A DNA stretch of 35,186 nt from Herpetosiphonaceae bacterium (GCA_013538855.1 JABXJS010000196.1:1-35186), one strand, 5' to 3'. Positions 1 through 8,690 are shown, numbered from the stretch's first letter. Notes: generated by a model not told the origin, from the sequence alone. Made by a program: numbers and translations.

Positions 1-59
1 ACGGTTCCTTTCTTGGTTGGCACCACAAAGGATACCGCACGATTCGGCCGCCACACCGT

Positions 60-524
60 TTACCCTGGCCCCAGGGAGTCCTGTGATCTACTGATTATGA
101 ATATATAAGTATACATCAATAAAAAATCATCCATTCCATACATATTATATACAATTAACCTATACAGAATATAACACATCAACAACTTCAATATAAATAC
201 ATAAAAATACATTACTATACAGTAAATTCTATACTCCAAACCACTATCTATCGTGGTAAATGTAGAATTCATCATTAAATTAAGCACATCAAATATTAAA
301 GCCAAACCAATAATTGGGGGGATAAAAAACCAAAAAGATTGGTTAATTGGATAATTATTTCCACTATCCAATGCATATAGTTCTACTAAAATGATTAAAT
401 CAAATGTCACCCAATTAAGTACGACATGCTCGCCTATAATTGGTAACTTATATTGTCGCGGCTGAAAATACATCTGCAGCGGGAGCAGCAGGCTTTCCCA
501 GACAAACGTGAGCATGGTGCGCAT
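60..524 (-). CDS. AT-rich polytopic membrane protein, unknown function
   Basis: I do not recognise the family. The 154-residue product has about four hydrophobic segments (roughly residues 35-52, 65-85, 98-125 and 135-146), so it is probably an integral membrane protein. The frame from about 90 to 455 is very AT-rich and uses ATA, TTA, TAT and AGA codons, unlike every neighbour. An open frame this long in such AT-rich DNA is unlikely by chance, because stop codons would be frequent, so I take it as coding. The first ~20 codons and last ~8 codons have the host's GC-rich composition. The start is ATG at 522-524 with an AGGAG site that overlaps the TAG stop of the upstream ATPase gene, which indicates translational coupling. 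It could be a membrane effector or partner of that ATPase; this is inference. Confidence 0.6.
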   Translation of the reverse strand: MRTMLTFVWESLLLPLQMYFQPRQYKLPIIGEHVVLNWVTFDLIILVELYALDSGNNYPINQSFWFFIPPIIGLALIFDVLNLMMNSTFTTIDSGLEYRIYCIVMYFYVFILKLLMCYILYRLIVYNMYGMDDFLLMYTYIFIISRSQDSLGPG

Positions 525-533
525 CGACGGCTC

Positions 534-1754
534 CTAGGGCAGCAGCACGAGGCTGAGGATGATTAGACAGGCGACGATCAGGGCGGCGGCCAGCGGCCAG
601 CGATGGCGCAACCACCACGGCGGCGGCTGAGCGAGCGCTGCGCCAGCGCGGCAGTTATCGGCCTTAAGCTGCTCACGGCGGGCGCGGACCCAGTCGGCGC
701 TGCGCTGCTCGGCGTGGGCGGCATAGGCGGCGGCCCCGGCGGCCTGAAGCAGGCACGGGTGGCCGCTGGCCCACGCGCGGGCCTCGGCGACCTGCTGCGG
801 CGTCAGCGGGTGCGGACTAGGCTGCGTCAGCAGCGCGTCGGCGGCGGCGGTGTCGAGCAGCGGCAGGCGGTAGGTCTGAAAGTAGCTGGCGAAGGTGGAG
901 GACTGGCGGCTGGGGTGGGCCGCCTCCAGCTCCGGCAGCGCAAGGCGCGAGGCCACGACCATGCTGAGTAGGTCGGCGGTCATCAGGGCGCGCAGGCCAT
1001 TGAAGAAGTGCGGGAAGGGAAAGCCGTGGGCGGCCTGCGGCTCCAGCAGGCACTCGAACTCATCGACGAGCAGCACCGGGCGGGCGACGGGGGCAAGCGT
1101 GCGCAGCAGCTGCTCCAGCTCCTCGTACTCCAGCGTTGGCTGGCGCGTGAGGCGGGCGTGCCAGTCGGCCCAGGCCGGTTCGGCGCGGCGCTCCAGCAGG
1201 GCGCGGGCGGCGCGATAGTAGAAGCGCGGCGCATCGGGGACGGCCTGGAGGTCAATCCAGACCAGCTGCACCGGCGGCGCGGGCTGCTGCGGCAGGTAGC
1301 GGGCGTAGTTGACGAGCACGTGGCGCAGCAGCGAGGTCTTGCCCATGCGCCGCTCGGCAACGACGTTGACCGGGCTATTGCTGACGAGGGCGCTGCCGAT
1401 GAGGCGCAGGGCCTCGGCGCGGCCAAAGATCGGGTCGCTGGGCGCGAGCGGCTTGCCGACCACGAAGGGCGCGCCAGCGCGCGGTCGCTCAACCACTGGC
1501 GCAGCATCCAGCGGCGACAGCAGGGCGGCGGGCGATGCCGTCGTTTGGTCTTGCTGGCGGCACTCCAGCTCGGCCTCGACAGCGGCTAGCTCAGCGCGCG
1601 CATGGAGCAACTCGTTGTGATCCTTGAGGCTTATGTCAAGACCATAGCTCGCCAGCTTCTGCTCAAGAAACAGCAGATTCTCTTGGAGTTGGGAGCGCAG
1701 CTTGTGGAGTTCGGCAACATCGAAGTGGCGCAGGTCACGCATCGTGGCTCGCAT
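534..1754 (-). CDS. STAND/AAA-like ATPase with C-terminal membrane anchor
   Basis: This 406-residue protein has a charged helical N-terminus (residues 5-70, possibly coiled coil or an adaptor-like domain) and a Pro/Ala linker. A P-loop ATPase core follows, of the type seen in STAND and archaeal-ATPase-like proteins. The Walker A stretch is AERRMGKTSL near 133-142, Walker B is PVLLVDEFE near 226-234, and a sensor-like SR pair lies near 269-270. It ends in a single transmembrane helix (about 383-405) with no domain after it, so the ATPase should sit on the cytoplasmic face of the membrane. The ATG start at 1752-1754 is preceded by GAGG. It forms a two-gene unit with the AT-rich membrane protein 9 bases downstream. 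Such NTPases often act as switches in defence or signalling, but no substrate can be read from the sequence. Confidence 0.75.
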   Translation of the reverse strand: MRATMRDLRHFDVAELHKLRSQLQENLLFLEQKLASYGLDISLKDHNELLHARAELAAVEAELECRQQDQTTASPAALLSPLDAAPVVERPRAGAPFVVGKPLAPSDPIFGRAEALRLIGSALVSNSPVNVVAERRMGKTSLLRHVLVNYARYLPQQPAPPVQLVWIDLQAVPDAPRFYYRAARALLERRAEPAWADWHARLTRQPTLEYEELEQLLRTLAPVARPVLLVDEFECLLEPQAAHGFPFPHFFNGLRALMTADLLSMVVASRLALPELEAAHPSRQSSTFASYFQTYRLPLLDTAAADALLTQPSPHPLTPQQVAEARAWASGHPCLLQAAGAAAYAAHAEQRSADWVRARREQLKADNCRAGAALAQPPPWWLRHRWPLAAALIVACLIILSLVLLP

Positions 1755-1948
1755 CGCCTCAGCTGAAGCGCTAGCAGAACGCTGGTACGGCGCGTGGCAG
1801 ACTCATACGCAGAGCGCTCGTAGCAGCGAGCGCCCTTGACAGCAGGGTATGCATCCACAGCTACAGCGCCTAAAAGCCACGCAAACCCGACGCTTGGGAT
1901 AGCGACCGGATCAAGCCAGCACCAGCTCTTTCAAAGAAGCGTGCGCTC

Positions 1949-1976
1949 ATTATAGCATGGCGGCCTAAACCTCCAA
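1949..1976 (-). promoter_or_regulatory. Promoter for the ATPase/membrane protein pair
   Basis: On the minus strand a perfect TATAAT (1949-1954) is preceded by TGC, giving an extended -10. A weak -35, TTGGAG, lies at 1971-1976 with 16-base spacing. Transcription would start near 1942 and leave a leader of about 190 bases before the ATPase start. Confidence 0.5.
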
Positions 1977-1981
1977 TGCCC

Positions 1982-3121
1982 TCAGAGCGGCACGTAGCTG
2001 TGCCACATGCCCGCCTGGGCGACGTGGGTGTTGAGCGCCTGGCCCAGCGGCGTGGGCGGGAAGGGCGCGGCGGGGTCGATCTCGCCGTTGACGCAGACGT
2101 GGATGGTTGGGAACAGACCAAACAGGCTGATCTGCTGGGCGTAGGCGAGCTGGAGGCCGGTCGACTCAAGCATTATGCTCAGCAGCAGCTCGGACTGATC
2201 GGTGAGGATGACGGCGCGGCCCTGCGGCTTGAGCAGGCGCTCGATCTCGGTCAGCAGGCCGCGGTATAGCTCGGCGAGCGCGGCAGGCTCCAGCACCTGG
2301 CGGCCCCAGGGCGGGTTGGTGATCACGGCGTCGAAGGATGCAGCGGGCAGCGCAAGGTGTGTCGCAGCGGCGCAGCTCAGGTGCAGCGCCGCCTCGGCCT
2401 GCTGGCGATTCTGCTCGGCACAGGCAACGACCGCTGGATCAACGTCGCTGGCCCAGACCTGCGCTGGCGGCACGAGCGCGGCGGCCTCCAGCGCGATCGT
2501 GCCAGCGCCGCAGCACGGATCAAGCACGGTGGCAGCGGGGGCGAGCGTCGCCAGCAGCGCCAGCGCATAGGCGACCGGCGGCTTGAGCGAGCCAGGCGTG
2601 TGGCAGACTTTGTAGGCGCGGCGATGCAGCGGCGTGGCCGCCAGCCGCAGGCCAACCAGCGCCTCAGCCCCCTCGACCAGCACGCGCAGATCGAGCGCCG
2701 CCGCGTGCGACTCGTCCGCCAGCTGCCAGCCACGCGCGGCCATGGCGCGGCGCACGCGCTCCTCGACCTCGTGGCGCGAGAAGCGCTGGCTAGCCACGCT
2801 GGCGGTCACATAGAGCGTCGGCTGGTCAGGCAGATCGCGCACCTGCGTGATGGTGGCGCAGGCGGTGGACAGATCGAGGGCGGCGGCGAACGCCTCCAGC
2901 TGATCGAGCGCCGCGCGGCCTGGCGCAAGCTCGGCACACTGGCCAAGCGCGACGTAGACATCATCGACGCTGCGCCAGCGCAGCAGCGTGGCCGGATGCA
3001 CAGCCGTTGTAAAATCGAGGCGGCGGCGGGCTAGCGCTGGCGCGCTCAGCGCAAACTGCGTCTGCGCATCGAGCAGCGCCAGCCGCTCCAGCCCCGCCGT
3101 CGTGCGGGCGAAGTACTCCAC
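1982..3121 (-). CDS. THUMP-domain N2-guanine RNA methyltransferase (TrmN/Trm14-like)
   Basis: The protein is predicted to transfer methyl from SAM to the N2 of a guanosine in tRNA (Trm14/TrmN type) or, less likely, rRNA (RlmL type). The N-terminal ~165 residues match the ferredoxin-like/THUMP RNA-binding layout. The C-terminal Rossmann methyltransferase has motif I VLDPCCGAGTIALEA, an acidic motif near ASDVDPAV, and the catalytic NPPW motif inside DAVITNPPWG, typical of exocyclic-amino methylation. Length (379 residues) fits single-domain TrmN better than the fused E. coli RlmKL. The start is GTG at 3119-3121, with AGGAG five bases upstream. It stands alone, 126 bases downstream of the large regulator. 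The exact target nucleotide cannot be told from sequence. Confidence 0.82.
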   Translation of the reverse strand: MEYFARTTAGLERLALLDAQTQFALSAPALARRRLDFTTAVHPATLLRWRSVDDVYVALGQCAELAPGRAALDQLEAFAAALDLSTACATITQVRDLPDQPTLYVTASVASQRFSRHEVEERVRRAMAARGWQLADESHAAALDLRVLVEGAEALVGLRLAATPLHRRAYKVCHTPGSLKPPVAYALALLATLAPAATVLDPCCGAGTIALEAAALVPPAQVWASDVDPAVVACAEQNRQQAEAALHLSCAAATHLALPAASFDAVITNPPWGRQVLEPAALAELYRGLLTEIERLLKPQGRAVILTDQSELLLSIMLESTGLQLAYAQQISLFGLFPTIHVCVNGEIDPAAPFPPTPLGQALNTHVAQAGMWHSYVPL

Positions 3122-3146
3122 AAAAGCTCCTTATCCATGCGCAGAG

Positions 3147-3173
3147 CCTGCGGCGCGGCCCCGCGCGCGCAGG
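3147..3173. other. GC-rich hairpin between regulator and methyltransferase
   Basis: The two arms CCTGCG and CGCAGG enclose further complementary GC tracts, so a stable stem can form. It lies between the stop of the regulator gene and the methyltransferase start. It lacks a U-run on the minus strand, so it is at most a weak or factor-dependent terminator. Confidence 0.35.
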
Positions 3174-3247
3174 TAAAATTTCGCTTGATCGGACAGCGCA
3201 GCGCTGGTGAAAGTGCTGGTGTCGCCTGGCCATGCGGCGGCAACTTG

Positions 3248-5749
3248 CTAGGTCTGAGGCGGCCCAGCGATCAGCGTGCTGAGCTGAGCGAGCATATCCT
3301 GAAGGTAGGTCAGCACATCGGTGGCCGCGCCAAACTGCCAGTGATCGAACAGAAACAGCGGATCAAGCTGCTCACGCAGGGCCTGGAGCAGCCCCATGCG
3401 CGCCTCGCGGTATGGCGTGGGCATCTGGATGCCGTGCAGGCTGACGATCTGGTCGGCGACACCGGCGACGACGGCGGCCTCGCCTAAGTCGTTGTGGCGC
3501 AGCAGCAGGTCGGCGAGGGTGGTCAGCGCCTCGGCGATACAGGCCCAGTCGTTGACGCGCAGGGCGGTCACGAGCGCCTCGTGCATCCATACGGCGGCCT
3601 GGGCCAGCTGGCCGCGCTTCACATGCACCTGGCCTAAGTTGTGCAGGGTGTTGGCGATGAACATGTGCGAGTCGAGCGAGCGCCACATATCGAGGCTCAG
3701 GCGCAGCCACTGCTCGGCGGATGTGAGCTGGTTTTGATACAGCGCCAGCTCGCCGAGGTTGTTGTAGGTGCTGGCCAGGCCGACCGTGTGCTGAATAAGC
3801 CGCCAGTACTTCAGGCTCTCCTGGTAGAACGCGACGGCCTCATCGAGGTGATTCTGGCGCGTGGCGACGATGCCCAGCGTATTCAGGGTGTTCGCGATCT
3901 GATACGGCTCATCGAGGTTGCGCCAGAAGGCCAGATTTTCACGCAGGAGGGATTCGACCTCGTCGTAGGAGCCTTGCTGTAGCCCCAGCAGGCTGAGATT
4001 GTAGCGCACGCTGGCGATGAAGCGCTCATCTTCAAGCTGCCACGCCAGCTGGAGCGCACGCTCATACTTGCTGCGGGCGCGCTCCAGCTGGCCCAGCGCA
4101 TAGAGCATCACGCCAGCCTCCTTGTAGAGGCGCATCAGCAGGCCCGGCTCGATGCGTGTCTGGCCGTCGAGAATCTGCTCCATAAACGCACGACCCTCGT
4201 GGTGATAGCCCTGAATGTACCAAAAGCGGCTCAGGGCTACCGCCAGCTCAGCGGCAGAGGTGAAGTGCTCTTGCTCAATCAGGAAGGTCAGCACCGTGCG
4301 CAGGTTGGCGTACTCGCGCTCTAGGCGCTGCTTCCAGTCCATCTGGGCCGGGCCGGTCAGCTCCTGCATGCCCTGCAGCGCCAGGCGCACAAAATAGTCG
4401 GCGTAGCGCAGCTTAAGCTCCAGCAGATGATCGGACTGGATGAGCATGCTCTGAGCGTACTGCCGCAGCGGTGTCAGCATGGCGAAGCGCCCATGAATAT
4501 CCTCCGAGGGCGACCACTGCATCAAATTTTTCTCCACCAAGCTCTGCAGCGTTGGCAGCACCGCCAGCGGCGAGACCATCTGCTCGGCCAAAATGATCGC
4601 CAGGCTCTCGGGGGTGCAGCCGCCGGCAAACACACTGGCGCTCAGAAACACCGTCTGCTGCTCGGGATTGAGCAGGCGAAAGCTCCACTCAAGGGCGCTC
4701 TCCATGCTCTGCTGGCGCTGCTGTGGCCCCAGCAGCGTCTGGCGCAGGCCCTTCAGGGTGTACTGAAGCTGGCTGTAGATCTGCGGCAGCGTCGTGTGGG
4801 CGGCCGAGGCGGCGGCCAGCTCCAGCGCCAGCGGCAGGCCCTCTAGCTGCTGGCAAATCTTGGCGATCATCGCGAGGTCGATTTTGGCGTGGGGGGAGCC
4901 GAGCAGCGGCTCTAGGCGCTGGACGAACAGGCTCACCGCCGGATTAGCGCTGAGGTCGGCGCTCAGATCGCTGGGGACAGGCAGCGGCGGCACCGAGTAC
5001 TCGTGCTCCAGCGAGAGGCGCAGCGGCTCGCGGCTGGTCGTCAGGCAGGTCAGGTGCGGCACGCGATAGAGCAGCTCGGCGATCTGCGGGGCGGCGGCCA
5101 TCACATGCTCGAAGTTATCCAGCACCAGCAGCAGCGCGTCGCGCTGAGCCAGGCCGTCGAGCACCGCCTGCAGTGGATCAGGGGCCGGGAAGGGCACCTG
5201 GAGCGCATAGCCGATCGTCTCCAGCACCAGCTGGTCGCTGGACAGCGCATCGAGCGGCACAAAAACCCACTCCTGGGCGCTGCGCGCCTGCACCTCGTGC
5301 AGCACCTGGAGGCTCAGGCGCGTTTTGCCAACGCCAGGCGGGCCGGTCAGCGTCACAAGCCGCACATCCGGCCGCAGCAGCAGCTCGGCCACGTGCTCGA
5401 CCTCGCGCTCACGGCCGACAAACGAGGTGAGCAGCTGCGGAAAGATCGTGGCCCGCGTGCGCGAGTCCAGCGCCAGCGCCGGGCCAGTCGGCAGCTTCGC
5501 CAGCGCGCGCGCCTGGTAGACAAGCTCTGTCTGCGCCTCGAGCGGCACATCAAACAGGGTAAAAAGCTCTTGCAGCAGCGCCAGGCTGGGGCGGCTCACA
5601 TCGGCCTCAAGCTGCTGCACCAGCGCCGCACTGATCTGCAGGCGCTGGGCTAGCTCGGCACCGCTCAGCCCTTGGCTGGTACGTTGCTGCTGAAGCCAGC
5701 GCCCAAAGCTCATACTCATTCCTGACGGAGATTGAAACGATTGTTGCAT
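3248..5749 (-). CDS. XRE-type HTH regulator with NB-ARC-like ATPase and TPR repeats
   Basis: This is a large signal-transduction ATPase of the kind common in Chloroflexota and actinobacteria. From the chosen start, an XRE helix-turn-helix covers about residues 15-70. An NB-ARC-like ATPase follows, with Walker A GPPGVGKTR (about 136-144), Walker B LLLVLDNFE (about 206-214), a TTSREPL sensor and a GLPLALELA motif. The C-terminal ~300 residues are TPR repeats (recurring LGxxxxxxGxxxxA patterns) ending near residue 780. Ligand binding to the TPRs probably gates ATP exchange and DNA binding. The frame is open from 5812, but the ATG at 5747-5749 has AGAGG five bases upstream, while the 5812 start has none. 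A later ATG at 5711-5713, just before the HTH, also has an AGGA site, so the start is uncertain. No target is evident. Confidence 0.85.
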   Translation of the reverse strand: MQQSFQSPSGMSMSFGRWLQQQRTSQGLSGAELAQRLQISAALVQQLEADVSRPSLALLQELFTLFDVPLEAQTELVYQARALAKLPTGPALALDSRTRATIFPQLLTSFVGREREVEHVAELLLRPDVRLVTLTGPPGVGKTRLSLQVLHEVQARSAQEWVFVPLDALSSDQLVLETIGYALQVPFPAPDPLQAVLDGLAQRDALLLVLDNFEHVMAAAPQIAELLYRVPHLTCLTTSREPLRLSLEHEYSVPPLPVPSDLSADLSANPAVSLFVQRLEPLLGSPHAKIDLAMIAKICQQLEGLPLALELAAASAAHTTLPQIYSQLQYTLKGLRQTLLGPQQRQQSMESALEWSFRLLNPEQQTVFLSASVFAGGCTPESLAIILAEQMVSPLAVLPTLQSLVEKNLMQWSPSEDIHGRFAMLTPLRQYAQSMLIQSDHLLELKLRYADYFVRLALQGMQELTGPAQMDWKQRLEREYANLRTVLTFLIEQEHFTSAAELAVALSRFWYIQGYHHEGRAFMEQILDGQTRIEPGLLMRLYKEAGVMLYALGQLERARSKYERALQLAWQLEDERFIASVRYNLSLLGLQQGSYDEVESLLRENLAFWRNLDEPYQIANTLNTLGIVATRQNHLDEAVAFYQESLKYWRLIQHTVGLASTYNNLGELALYQNQLTSAEQWLRLSLDMWRSLDSHMFIANTLHNLGQVHVKRGQLAQAAVWMHEALVTALRVNDWACIAEALTTLADLLLRHNDLGEAAVVAGVADQIVSLHGIQMPTPYREARMGLLQALREQLDPLFLFDHWQFGAATDVLTYLQDMLAQLSTLIAGPPQT

Positions 5750-5843
5750 AACGCCTCTGAAGCTGGAACGACCTGCGCTGCTGTCCGGCTGGTCTAGCAG
5801 GCATGCGGTCATGGTTCATGGGGCTGAAGATTCGCGTACTTTA

Positions 5844-5852
5844 ACCATAGCA
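5844..5852 (-). promoter_or_regulatory. Candidate extended -10 for the HTH-ATPase-TPR gene
   Basis: The minus strand reads TGCTATGGT here, close to the TGCTATAAT form seen before other genes in this window. It lies about 95 bases upstream of the chosen start. I see no convincing -35. Confidence 0.3.
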
Positions 5853-5864
5853 CAGGTCGGCGCA

Positions 5865-6313
5865 CGTAGGTCGGCGGCTGCATGCCCGACGGCACGCACG
5901 CTGCACGGGCCACGCGCCGCCCGCTGATGACGAACGCAGCTGGTTGCGCATACCTGCGCTGCAGGCCAACCACCACGGCAGAAGCGCCGCTCAGCTGTTG
6001 TTTCGACCATGCCCCGCCGCCAGACCCGCGCTCGGCGCTCGTAGGCCGACGGCTGCATGCCCAACGGCGCGCACGCTGCACGTTCCACGCGCCGCCCGCT
6101 GATGACGAACGCAGCTGGTTGCGCCCGCCTGCGCTGCTGGCCAACCACCAAAGCAGCAACGCCGCTCAGCTGTTGTTTCGACCATGCCCCGCCGCCAGAC
6201 CCGCGCTCGGCGCTCGTAGGCCGGCGGCTGCATGCCCGACGGCACGCACGCTGCACGGTCCACGCGCCGCCCGCTGATGGCGAACGCAGCTGGTTGCGCA
6301 TACCTGCGCTGCA
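5865..6313. repeat. Tandem repeat, 175-bp period, about 2.6 copies
   Basis: Copies run 5865-6039, 6040-6214 and 6215 to about 6313, each beginning CGTAGG and passing through near-identical blocks such as CGCCGCCCGCTGATG and CAGCTGTTGTTTCGACCATG. Both periods are exactly 175 bases. Since 175 is not a multiple of three, a reading frame would not be kept from copy to copy. The overlapping open frames on both strands are therefore shadows of GC-rich DNA. The array fills most of the ~595-base space between two minus-strand genes, and no gene is visible in it. Copies differ by scattered substitutions, so the duplication is not brand new. Confidence 0.9.
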
Positions 6314-6344
6314 TGTGCTCAAGACGTTGCCACAGCCAGCGGGC

Positions 6345-7706
6345 TTAGCGTCCACATGGCCCAGGCGCAGCAGGCGGGCAGGGCCAGCGGCGCTGATACC
6401 AGGGGCGATCAAGCAGCCGCTCGTCGATAACCTGGACATCAGGGCGCACGCCGAGGACGCTCTGCACATACCACAGCGGGAAGGTGATCTGATCATCCTG
6501 GCTGACAATCTGCCCAAACGGCGGGGCGGCGCTCAGGCGCTGACGCGCCAGCTCACGCTCGGCGGTCGCCGTCCCGAGCGAGCGCTGGCTGAGCTGGAGG
6601 GCGGGAGCCAGCACCAGCAGCAGCCCAACCACAGCGCCGATCCTCCACCTAAAGCCAGCGCCAAGCCAGCCCAGCGCCACCTCGAACCCAAGGCCCGCCC
6701 ACAGTGCCCCAAGCAGATGCAGCGGCAGCAGATAGACTGTGCTGTCGCTGCCGCCGTAGCTCACCGACCAGCCGACCACGCTGGCGGCGATCAGCGCGCT
6801 CAGGCCGCGCCAGCCCGGCAACGCCGCGCCCCACACCAGCCCGATCAGCGCCAGCGGAGCGCCGAGCAGCCCAAGGCTGCGCACCAGATCGACCAGCACA
6901 AACACCAGCCGCTGCGCCCGCTGCGCCCACGGCACCACGCCGACGAGATAGCGGTACTCGGCGGCGCTGATGTGCGCCAGCATGCCGGAGAGGCTTGTCC
7001 AGTCGCCCCAGCTGGCCCCCGGCCGCGCCTGGCCACGCCAGGGCAGCACAAGCACGACGCTTAGCCCCAGCAGCAGACCAGCGCCAAACAGTGCGACGGC
7101 GGCGCGCCAGCGCCAGGGCCGTGAGCACCAGGCCAGCCAAGCAGCTCCAGCAAGCCAGGCTAGCAGCGGAAGCTGCACCCAGATGCCCAGGCCCAGCACT
7201 AGGCCAAGCGCCAGCAGCGTGCGCCGCCGCCGGTAGCGCTGCCAGCGCGCAGTCAGCCACAGCAGCAGCGCCAGCATCAGCAGCGCCAGCGCGTACACCT
7301 CGACAATCAGCGCCTGCTCCCACACACGGCGGTCGAGCGCGAGTACAGCAGCGGCAAGCAGCCCAGACAGCTGCGGAAAGCGCAGCGACTGCTGACTAAG
7401 CAGCGGGGTCAGAAGCACAAGTATCGCTGCTGCGCTCGCCAGGGCCAGGGTGCTGAGCCAGCCGAGTCGCCAGGCAGGCTCGCCAGCAGGCAGCAGCAGC
7501 GCCACGCGCCCAAACAGCAGGTAGGTGGGGTAGCCTGGCGGATGCGGCACCGCGCCAGCCCAGACCGCCGTCGCCAGCTCGCCGCCGTCAGCGCCGCCGT
7601 AGGCGGTGGTCACCGTAGGGGCGATCTGTGGGCCATAGAAGCCGCAGATCGCCAGGGCTAGCAGCGCAGCGAGCCAGCCCTGGCGCAGCGGCGGACGCTC
7701 AGCCAA
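6345..7706 (-). CDS. DUF2723-family membrane glycosyltransferase-like protein
   Basis: This is a polytopic membrane protein (453 residues, about ten hydrophobic segments). Its N-terminal loop carries the hallmark of DUF2723/GT-C proteins: a GGADGGELATA stretch followed by HPPGYPTY (residues ~37-61), where the acidic residues would lie in the periplasmic active-site loop. The C-terminus carries QDDQITFPLWYVQ, then RPDVQVID and a WYQRRWP end, also typical of the family. It probably transfers a sugar from a lipid carrier to protein or glycan outside the cell; the substrate is unknown. The start is TTG at 7704-7706, inside the end of the upstream MBL gene (8-base overlap). No ATG or GTG is available nearby, so the two are translationally coupled. 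It is shorter than many DUF2723 proteins, which have extra C-terminal domains. Confidence 0.75.
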   Translation of the reverse strand: MAERPPLRQGWLAALLALAICGFYGPQIAPTVTTAYGGADGGELATAVWAGAVPHPPGYPTYLLFGRVALLLPAGEPAWRLGWLSTLALASAAAILVLLTPLLSQQSLRFPQLSGLLAAAVLALDRRVWEQALIVEVYALALLMLALLLWLTARWQRYRRRRTLLALGLVLGLGIWVQLPLLAWLAGAAWLAWCSRPWRWRAAVALFGAGLLLGLSVVLVLPWRGQARPGASWGDWTSLSGMLAHISAAEYRYLVGVVPWAQRAQRLVFVLVDLVRSLGLLGAPLALIGLVWGAALPGWRGLSALIAASVVGWSVSYGGSDSTVYLLPLHLLGALWAGLGFEVALGWLGAGFRWRIGAVVGLLLVLAPALQLSQRSLGTATAERELARQRLSAAPPFGQIVSQDDQITFPLWYVQSVLGVRPDVQVIDERLLDRPWYQRRWPCPPAAPGPCGR

Positions 7707-8610
7707 CGTAGCCGTGCTTCTCCAGGTAGCGGCGCATGCCGTGGATGCTCATCACCGTCGTCCCATGCAGAACGCGCTTAACACCAGCGTGGCGTGCATC
7801 CGCCGGAGCCATCACGCGCGCCAGAATATGCTCGACGGGCATCTCGCCGGTCTCCAGGCCAGAGCGCACATCGACCTCCAGCTTGCGCACCAGCTCCTCC
7901 ATCTGGTCAAGCACGCTGCGCGGATCGCCGGCGGCGTGGCCGAAGTGCGAGGGTAGCAGCGTCTGGATGGGCAGCTGGCGCAGGCGGTCGAAGGTCGCAT
8001 ACTGCTCGATCAGATCGAAGGTTGGCGGCGGCGTGACGGCACAGGCGACCTGATGTGTTGACATCACGATGCCGATAGCGTCACCGGCCCACAGCGTCTG
8101 CGACAGCGCATCCCAGAACGCCAGGTGGTCCGGCGAGTGGCCAGGCGTGGCGATCGCCTCGATCACAATATTCTGGCCCAAATCGAGACGCAGGTCTTCG
8201 GCGGGCTTGATGCGCTCGGCGGGGATGGGCACGATGGTGCCGTAGAGCGGCCACATCTCACCAACAGCGCGCTCGACGCTGCGCAAGAGGCGAGTCGGAT
8301 CGATCAGGTGCTCGGCAGTCATAGAGTTGATATAGACCGCCGCGTTGGGCAGGGCCTGGACCAGCGGGCCAGCACCGCCGACGTGATCCATATGAATATG
8401 CGTCAACAGAATGTGCTGGACCTCCTCGGGCGCGATGCCCAGCTGTTCCAGGCCAGCCAAGGTGGCCGGAGCCGTTGGCGACGTGCCGGTCTCGATGAGC
8501 GCGATCTGATCGCCACGCACCACATAGGTCGCGCCGAATCCATCGGTCTCCAGCAAGCCATTGTCGATCCAGGCGATATGCTCATTGATCTGAGCCACAG
8601 GTACAGTCAT
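7699..8610 (-). CDS. MBL-fold metallo-hydrolase
   Basis: This 303-residue metallo-beta-lactamase-fold hydrolase has a complete metal site. HIHMDH (H71, H73, D75, H76) is followed by the GHSPDH histidine, the aspartate of LWAGDAIG and the histidines of LLPSHFGH. The general shape resembles glyoxalase II-like and lactonase-like members, but the substrate cannot be assigned. The open frame extends to 8664, but ATG at 8608-8610 has a near-perfect AAGGAGG site about eight bases upstream, and the preceding 18 residues look non-protein-like. The C-terminal ~70 residues are helical, as in MBL proteins with a winged-helix tail. It heads a two-gene unit with the DUF2723 protein. Confidence 0.88.
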   Translation of the reverse strand: MTVPVAQINEHIAWIDNGLLETDGFGATYVVRGDQIALIETGTSPTAPATLAGLEQLGIAPEEVQHILLTHIHMDHVGGAGPLVQALPNAAVYINSMTAEHLIDPTRLLRSVERAVGEMWPLYGTIVPIPAERIKPAEDLRLDLGQNIVIEAIATPGHSPDHLAFWDALSQTLWAGDAIGIVMSTHQVACAVTPPPTFDLIEQYATFDRLRQLPIQTLLPSHFGHAAGDPRSVLDQMEELVRKLEVDVRSGLETGEMPVEHILARVMAPADARHAGVKRVLHGTTVMSIHGMRRYLEKHGYVG

Positions 8611-8662
8611 CGCTCTTGTCCTCCTTCCAGATACGGCCGCGGCCGTAGCGCCATGCTCCGGC

Positions 8663-8671
8663 ATGATACCA
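8663..8671 (-). promoter_or_regulatory. Candidate extended -10 for the MBL/DUF2723 unit
   Basis: The minus strand reads TGGTATCAT, a plausible extended -10. It is 53 bases upstream of the MBL start codon and downstream of the RicT terminator, which is where a promoter is needed. The -35 is poor. Confidence 0.35.
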
Positions 8672-8690
8672 AAGCCAGCGTGTACTGCAT

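Noticed and set aside
60-524. Insertion sequence or MITE as the source of the AT-rich block
   Set aside because: I see no terminal inverted repeats, target-site duplication or transposase, and the block is part of an open frame.
5865-6313. CRISPR-like array
   Set aside because: The units are near-identical along their full 175 bases; there are no short repeats separated by unique spacers.
5809-6517. Several open frames on both strands through the 175-bp repeats
   Set aside because: The repeat period is not a multiple of three, so copies are read in different frames, and no binding site or composition supports coding.
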